Below are positions 58,007-64,000 of a DNA stretch of 64,000 bases, in pieces. Position 1 is the stretch's first letter. The number at the start of each line of letters is the position of its first letter. A model generated the notes under the pieces. The model was given only the letters and a program-made list of their open reading frames with translations. It ran no database searches and was not told the origin of the DNA. The stretch is from the NCBI GenBank assembly GCA_001247695.2, contig LGRX02024787.1, forward strand, positions 32,184 through 96,183, read 5' to 3'. The translations under genes were made by a program, and so were the position numbers. The stretch comes from Cymbomonas tetramitiformis. Taxonomy: Eukaryota; Chlorophyta; Pyramimonadophyceae; Pyramimonadales; Pyramimonadaceae.

Positions 58007-60509
58007 TAGGTTGCGCAGATTTAAGGCGTAGTTGGAGAGTGCTGACGAGCATGCGACGGCCGTCCCGCCTGCAGACGTGCAGTGTTGGGTGGGGGTGTCT
58101 CCCAAGCGTCTTAAATTGGCACGACCTACGTACCAAAACCCTTATGCGTTTTCTGGATAATGTGTTAATAATTTTTGAGTGACGGTGTCTTTTTTTTGTA
58201 ACAGGCGTCAAGAAGGTCTACTATATGGCTTACGGCATTAGCTACGGGTATCTTCACGACTGTCGGACACGCGTGCTCGAGGGCCGACACACGTTTGTTC
58301 ATGGATTGACGTACGAGGAGGACAACCACAAGATTTCCATGAAACGCGAGTCGGTCGTCGCATGGATCAAGAAATACGCCGACGAATACGGACAACCCCA
58401 ACCTGACAAAGCCGAGATTCACCTTTCGGATGGTTTGACCATCGAAGAGCTGTGGGACGAGTACATCGAGGGCTTGCGTGAGAATGAGGAGAGCAAAAAG
58501 ATCTCTCTCGGTTACTTCTACAAAATATTTGACGAAGATTGCAGCGAGTGGCTCAAGATTCCATCGGTGAACCGATTTTCTCACTGCGATGTTTGCGCGT
58601 CCTTCAAGTTATTGAAGGAAGGCTTAACCAAATCTCAAAAAGGTGAATATTCTTGAATAGCTTTGTGATGTGTTTATATGCTTATGTAATTTGTTCACTG
58701 ACCCGAATTTGTGTATCTTGCACAGCGCAATACAACGGGCCTCTCAACAAACATCATGCAATCGCACGAGCGGAGTGCCAGAAGTTCTACAAACATGGTT
58801 GTAAAGCGAATATGACCAAGAGCATTGCCATGAACAAAACTTGGCATAAGTATGCCTCGGTGATCATCGATGGCATGACGCAGTGGACCACCCGACTGTC
58901 ACACTTTCGACGTATCCCTAAACATCTGGACTCTAAGGACTTCCTTGACGTGCACAACATGGGGAGCATGACCGAGAACGTGGGCCGCTTCATGGATTTC
59001 AACTACGCCAACTTCAAGGACGATGCGAACTTCCTTGTCAACGTTTTGCACCGGGATATCCTTCGCATTCAAGAGCATCGACGCAACGGGGACGGGGAAA
59101 ATTCATACCCGATGCCGGAAGTATTGTATGTACAGCTTGACAATGTGAGCACCAACAAGAGCAAGTTGATGTTGGCATACGCAGCTTGGCTGGTTCACAC
59201 GGACGTCTTTCGCAAGGTGAAACTCAACTAAGTTCTGTTGGTGGGACATACGCACGAGAACATTGACCAGATGTTTTCACGCTTCTCCGTGCGTCTACGA
59301 CGCAAGCAAGCTTGGACGCTCGACGAGATGATAGAGGTCGCACAAGAATGCTTTACGGATGGTGTAACGTGCGAGCACACCGAGAAGATCTTCGACTTCA
59401 GCTCTTGGTTTGATGGTCACGTCTTCGATTGCCACAATATTTTGGCACAGCAGGCTTTCAAGTTCAAGAAGGACGAGCACGGCGAAGTGGGCATGCAGTA
59501 CAAACAGTATTCCATTTCACCCAAATGGTTACCCGAGACTCCATTGCCAAAGCTTGCTTCTACACCCCCTGTCGCGGGGCCTGGATACATCAAGCCGATT
59601 CCTTTTACCGAAGAAGGCATCGAAAAGCTTGAGCATACCTTACAGGCGTTGAAGGACATTTTGGGCACAAAGCTCACGGACGTGCACGAAAGGTTTTGGC
59701 GCGAGGATGTCATCGAGAAGCAGCGCCAACTAACTGCTGGTGGAGAATGTCAAGCGCCCGCGATACCCTTCCAGCATCCCGAGAAAATCGCCATCGAACG
59801 CAATGCCGCCTTGGTTCGACTGATAGAGGCGCCCGCGTTGGCGATAGAAGCTGCCGGGGCTGCCGCCGTCCCCGCTATACCGGTGCGCATCCAACGCCGA
59901 ATTGATCGAGCGCCGATAGAAGTGTACAACGGTAGACGGAAACACCAAGGTCGAGCCCAAAAGCGAGCAGAGCAGTACGTGGACAACGCCCAGTGGGAGG
60001 TCACCTACGGCCAGATGACAGTTGGCAGCTTTGCAGTGGCTCTCGCGGTGGAATCTCAAAACGACAAGTTCGCGTTCCGCGTACAACTGAAGCGAAGCGA
60101 ATGGTCGGATCCGTTGTACTTGGTGAAGGTGGAGGCGCGCTATCCGTCAACTCATCAGCTGCTATATCGCTATTTCCAACCCAAAAAGCACACCGACACC
60201 AAGAAGAAGCACCTCGGCAAGCAGCTTGCGAGTCACCCAGGAGCTTTCGCAGCGCCACCGGGGCAGCGACCGTCTACCGAGACTTTCGATAAGAATGAAA
60301 TAGTGCTGGCATGGAATGTGGATGCGCAAGACCCCGAACGGAGTATACCGAACGAGCAATACGCGCAGATAGTCGTCGATTTGCTTGCACAACAATCCAA
60401 ACGCACGCGCAAGGACCTAGGTGACTTGAATGAATCGGATGATTCCGATGAAGACGAAGCTTTTGATAATTGCGTAGCGGTAGCGGTAGTACCTGAAGTG
60501 GACGCGTAA

Positions 60510-60955
60510 AAGCAAGACTGAAAAAAAACATGTAAATAATATGTGTATAACGTGTATATAGATTCCGAGTCAAAAGTTCTTTGTGTTTTCACTCCTCCTA
60601 GAATTCGAAAAAGTGCATTTGACCTCAATTTTGTACCATAAAGACCATTAAATCTAATGCACAACCTGCACTTGCATGTTCTTGGCTGTTGAAATGCGGC
60701 TTTTTAATCCTATCATGAGGTAAATAAGGCAATATCATTTTCACATGAGAATGTCATTTTCATCGAATAGTGTGTTGAAAGTCGATCCGCACTATGTGGA
60801 AGTGGACACGGTGTGGCTGCAAGAACACACACACAGTGAAGCACTCTCGCATATTGTGAGATATATTGTGCCGACAATATATCGGGTGTTCACTGAGTAG
60901 TTCTCATACAAGTGCAAACTGATTATAAGATAAACCAATATAAGGCGGTCCGTGA
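60510..60955. other. 3' flank of the DUF7869-type gene, no further gene
   Basis: TGTAAATAATATGTG about 20 bases after the stop is a candidate poly(A) signal. The remainder is AT-rich with a short inverted repeat (TATATTGTGCCGACAATATA, about 60863). Confidence 0.5.
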
Positions 60956-60959
60956 CCTA

Positions 60960-62033
60960 TGTCTATTGCCAAATGGGTACGCTCGGTGGGTTAACCCACC
61001 GCAATGCCGATTTTAAACAACCCAAAGCTTCTATGTAACGGCGTATATTGTCTCAAACATATGTTTCATGGCACTCATTAAGAGTCCCTTCGAACATGGA
61101 AAATATAATTTGCACCATTCTAAGGTGTTTTCGATATGTAAGAGGCGCATGAAGTTGCCAAATATTATGGTGGGTTGGGAAATTTGCTTACGGTGGGTTT
61201 ACAAGTGTCACAAATATTGGTAGATCCGTGCCGTACGGAGGGAGGCGGTAGTATGCGATCTTAGGGTTGGCACTTCATATATGATAGTTGACAATGTTAA
61301 GTTTTGATGTACATCACTTGGGGAGGCATGTGCATATCGTAGGCATGCTACGTTACCATGGGGGTGTCGGGGTTCATTAAGCCCTAAAATTGGCTAAAAT
61401 CCGTTATTTTCATAGGGTTTCGTGGGGGGAATAAGTTCACGTCAATGGGTACAGCTCAAGCAGCTGCAAAAGTTGGTACATCAAAATATATCAGTATACC
61501 AAACGTTTTTCATCTCAACAAGGCAATCCATTGTGTTTAAGCATGTGCATTGTCATGTATTCACCCAAGTGCAAATACGCGGTGATGAAGACGAGGGACT
61601 TCGCGTGTTTGTCTCCGGCATATTCGAACGCCACTTCGAATCGCTTGCCAGGTGCTTTGTCCGGGTCACATGTGGTCACTCGAGCCTTCAATCTATAGTC
61701 AAGGGGGTTGGGACATTGCCCGCCAAACTCTTGGACAGTCCATTCCCGCCCACACGCATCAGCGGGAATGCATAACTCACACCCTATTATTTTCTCAAGT
61801 TTTCTCAAGTTGAGCGCAATAGGAGGCATGTTTAACAGCGTCTGCCGCCAAGGGTAAGTCTATTAACCCCCGAGTACTTTTAGTATTAGTTTTAGGTGTC
61901 TAGTTGGTCACTATACTGTCACATTTCTTGCGGGACCGCGTAACGACCCCGTTACGCGCCAAACGCGTAGGGTTGGTTTACCCACCGTAACAGCGTGTTA
62001 CGGCGGGTAAACCCACCAATCTGGCAATAGACA
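60960..62033. mobile_element. 1074-bp DNA element with terminal inverted repeats
   Basis: TGTCTATTGCC at 60960 is inverted at the other end (62033), and similarity continues with gaps through GG-TGGGTT-ACCC. CCTA flanks both ends (60956-60959 and 62034-62037) as a 4-bp target duplication. Inside each end lie further copies of GGTTTACCCACC-type motifs, including the palindrome GGTGGGTTAACCCACC (60985-61000) and an 18-bp hairpin (61975-61992 with 61996-62013, one mismatch). This is a MITE-like or decayed element; superfamily not assigned. Confidence 0.75.
61515..61829 (-). CDS. Small ORF inside the TIR element
   Basis: A 104-codon frame: MPPIALNLRKLEKIIGCELC, a Cys/Pro middle (FGGQCPNPLDY, TTCDPDKAPGKRFEVAFEY), and LVFITAYLHLG. 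Composition is protein-like, and no domain is recognised. It could be an exon of a lost transposase or a captured fragment. Confidence 0.4.
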   Translation of the reverse strand: MPPIALNLRKLEKIIGCELCIPADACGREWTVQEFGGQCPNPLDYRLKARVTTCDPDKAPGKRFEVAFEYAGDKHAKSLVFITAYLHLGEYMTMHMLKHNGLPC

Positions 62034-62037
62034 CCTA

Positions 62038-62401
62038 GGTATCTGCCACCTAGTACTGTACGAGTACTGGTACAGCTAACGGGAGTCAGAGCAAGTTATG
62101 ACCTACGGGTCACTGAATCCAGCACACCACCCTGTGAATGTACATAGTGCTGTTACAGGTGGCAGAGAGCGGAGCACAGACAAAGCAAATTGTTCCGAAA
62201 CAACGAACAGCTAAGAGCTGGAAACTGCTAGAGGGAGGCCTGTGCTTTAGCCAGAGCGATCCCTTTCTAAAAACTGCTGCTAAGTAACTGCTTCAAGCTA
62301 AGTTCCTACAGCCAATCTCAAAGCTACTTAGCCACTTTCAAAGTGGTCCACAAAGTTGCAGAGTTCACCAGTGTTGAAGATGTTGTCAGAGTCAAAGATG
62401 T
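62038..62401. other. No gene seen
   Basis: Mixed-composition sequence leading into a minisatellite; nothing coding recognised. Confidence 0.5.
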
Positions 62402-62535
62402 TCAACCAGAACCAGAGTCCAGAAGCCATAAATAGTCCAGAACCAGAGTCCAGAAGCCAGAGCCCAGAGCCCAGAAACCAGAACCAGAATCCAGAAGCCA
62501 AGACCAGAAGCCAGAACCAGAACAAGACTCGTAGA
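62402..62535. repeat. CCAGAA/CCAGAG minisatellite
   Basis: Irregular tandem array of units such as CCAGAACCAGAGTCCAGAAG, the commonest period being 13 bp with variants, overlapping the end of the gag-like frame. Confidence 0.8.
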
Positions 62536-63884
62536 GTAAATTTAGGAACCCGGAAAGATGAAAATCTGAGTCCAAGTCTGCCGAAGCCACAAAAGGAAAA
62601 GGGATGCCGAAAGCAAAAGCGTACGGCAAGGCAGATAGACTGTTGGCAGTCACCCCAGTGGGATGTACTGCTGCGGTGAAGTCGGCGGCTCGATCGAGCA
62701 CCACCGAACCCTGAACCGCTGAGACACATGCAAGACACATGAGTGCGGGCAGGGCTAGGGATGCAAAAGAGAAGACTCTCGGCAATGTTGCCACACCGAC
62801 ACGTGACCGTGTAGCCGGTGAGGCCGAGGGAACCTCGTCTCCGTGGTAAGAATAACCGTCGGAGCCGTCGTCATCGTCGATCACGGAAAGCTCAACCGGG
62901 TGAATCGGGTCGTGAGAGGTGTCAATCGAACACAAATTAAGAGACGTGTCTCCGCATGCCGGCAAGACCTGGTCCATAAAAGTGACCCGGAGCGGTTCCT
63001 CGAAAGGAGACTCGTGGGCAGCCGGGTCCGACGGCAAAACAGGGTAAAGCCCAGTGTCGATCTCGTGATTGGCAGGTGGTGGCACATCGCACACCACCTG
63101 CGGCACAGACAAAGTGCCAAGGTGTAGGGAGGGCTGCACACCGGACGTGGCAGCACCACCGACCTGTGCAGCCGTAGCCGCAGACCGCAGGGAGTCCAGC
63201 ACACCTCGTGCGTCGGCTAGAACATCCCCCATGCCGGTGTCCGAGGCACCACGGCTCAAGCCCGCGTAGTGTGCACGTAATCCCACATCGTGCTCTACCG
63301 GGTAGGTGAAGGGGTCTGGGTCGTCACGCACCAGTGGCTGGTCGTGCTGGCGGCACAGGCGAGCAAACTCCTTGTCGTCCTCGTCGTCGAAGGCGGTTTG
63401 AAAAGCCGAAACCACCTCGTCCAAGTCCATGGCGGCATTACGTAACCCCACGTCACAAGGACCACACACCTCCGGGCAATGTGCCGTGTCGTGAAAGTGT
63501 CCAGGGCAGAGGGGGCACTCCTGTACGAAGGCTGAAGACGCAGAGTGGAAAGAAATGCACCGTGCCGCTTGCCTGGCATGCGTTTGGGACCAATTCCCGC
63601 CCTTCGTGAGTGGGTAGGCCGCGAAGCGATGCTTTAACCCACCTCGACGGTCACGGCCATGAAACTTACCGTCGGACCGACGGTTCCGCTCGTCGCGCCA
63701 CTTTGACGGTGGAAATTTGACACCACCGCCCAGGAAAGAAGGCTTACCGTGAGAGGCCGGCCCGGGGCCGTTTGAAGTCAGCCCGGGCCGGTTGCGGGCC
63801 GCTCGATTGTTGGATGCGGGCCGTCTCTCAAGGGTCCTGATTATGAAAATTTTCGTGAAAATTGTGCGATTTTTATGATCTTGC
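62402..63884 (-). CDS. Gag-like frame with CCHC zinc knuckle
   Basis: Open without a stop from 63884 to 62402; the first ATG in frame is only at 63469, so an upstream exon or a missing start is implied. The first 100 residues are basic and Arg/Gly-rich (SKWRDERNRRSDGKFHGRDR). Then comes CPLCPGHFHDTAHC, an exact C-x2-C-x4-H-x4-C knuckle (about 63485-63525), as in retrotransposon nucleocapsids. An acidic stretch (AFDDEDDKEFARLC) and a Ser/Pro/Asp-rich region follow. Near the end is a hydrophobic run (VFSFASLALPALMCLACV). The last 40 residues are Ser/Gly/Phe/Trp/Leu repeats coming from a minisatellite and are probably not a functional part. I infer a decayed LTR-element gag; no pol is visible. 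Confidence 0.5.
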
Positions 63885-64000
63885 CATACTTAAAATTAAA
63901 AATTTGCGCCTGCGGCGGGCAAATTTGAAGATTGGCCGGGCTAGGGATAGCCGAAAAGTGGGCCAGTAAAAAATCCAAATGCGGGCCGCTTCGAAAAAAA
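63885..64000. other. Window edge, no gene seen
   Basis: GCGGGCCG-type short repeats and an AT-rich stretch. The boundary of whatever element holds the gag-like frame is not visible. Confidence 0.4.

Larger units (their letters stand above)
56716..60509 (+). pseudogene. DUF7869-type protein (transposon-associated), four exons or fewer
   Basis: Coding parts: 56716-57432 (first ATG 56770), 58205-58641, and 58725-60509. The second intron (GTGAAT...GCACAG) joins SQK|AQYNGPL in phase. The first intron (GTATGC...ACAG, 57433-58204) leaves a phase conflict, so its acceptor may be 58211-58212 or a base has been lost. Exon 1 ends with a CNCKSHCC zinc-ligand cluster and SMSQKDRKEYFV; exon 2 has SVNRFSHCDVC. 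Exon 3 has VQLDNVSTNKSK, then VLLVGHTHENIDQMFSRFS, the signature of DUF7869 proteins, which are widespread as apparent transposon or domesticated genes. TAA at 59229-59231 interrupts the frame just before VLLVGH. The C terminus is Ala/Arg-rich then acidic. TGTAAATAA follows the stop. Confidence 0.75.

Noticed and set aside
61515..61829. The small ORF in the TIR element as a transposase
   Set aside because: At 104 residues without acidic catalytic pattern it is too short, and no motif supports it; kept only as an unknown ORF.

Overview
The window is a eukaryotic nuclear segment made almost entirely of nested, mostly decayed transposable elements, with little that looks like a resident host gene. 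Intron-bearing genes (GT-AG), two diverged Dualen-type non-LTR retrotransposons (a family first described from Chlamydomonas), and TGTAAAT motifs just after two stop codons (TGTAA is the green-algal poly(A) signal) suggest a unicellular alga, possibly a green one. That assignment is an inference.

Layout. 1-1002: an AT-rich fibre-like gene resembling structural genes of Polinton-like or large DNA viruses, followed by a palindromic repeat. 1016-15114: a 14.1-kb Dualen-like non-LTR element on the minus strand, inserted in that palindrome with a 13-bp target duplication. Its products are a 1537-aa ORF1, then a protease/APE/RT/RNase H/RLE polyprotein split by two frameshifts. 15128-20184: more palindromes, a truncated piggyBac transposase, an unknown minus-strand gene and the 5' half of a multi-exon CACTA (Transposase_21) gene. 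20186-30930: a second, more decayed Dualen copy lying in a CACTA exon. 31257-34746: a third non-LTR RT of another family, also broken. 35032-37181: a foldback-type element with about 350-bp inverted arms and nine exact copies of GTCATCGATGAC. 37181-38633: a tandem repeat and a 5' fragment of a third Dualen copy. 38970-42720: an unidentified intron-containing gene surrounded by GAAGAC/GTCTTC arrays. 42907-43597: a PHD-finger gene with clean introns. 44249-45132: gene remnants. 46055-55787: a Ty3/Gypsy chromovirus-like element. 55786-60509: a divergent gene pair, one member a DUF7869-type protein, interrupting the right LTR. 60960-62033: a 1074-bp TIR element with CCTA target duplication. 62402-63884: a gag-like reading frame with a CCHC zinc knuckle.

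The most unusual unit is the Gypsy element. Between RNase H and integrase it carries a Dam-like adenine-methyltransferase domain (CNPPFS). After integrase and chromodomain it carries a C5-cytosine-methyltransferase domain (FSGTGS, SPPC, ENPMG). Its LTRs also contain a long ORF kept open in both copies, with indels only in multiples of three. A short motif, DD[QE]YRGIPYTG, is shared by this LTR ORF and the Dualen ORF1.
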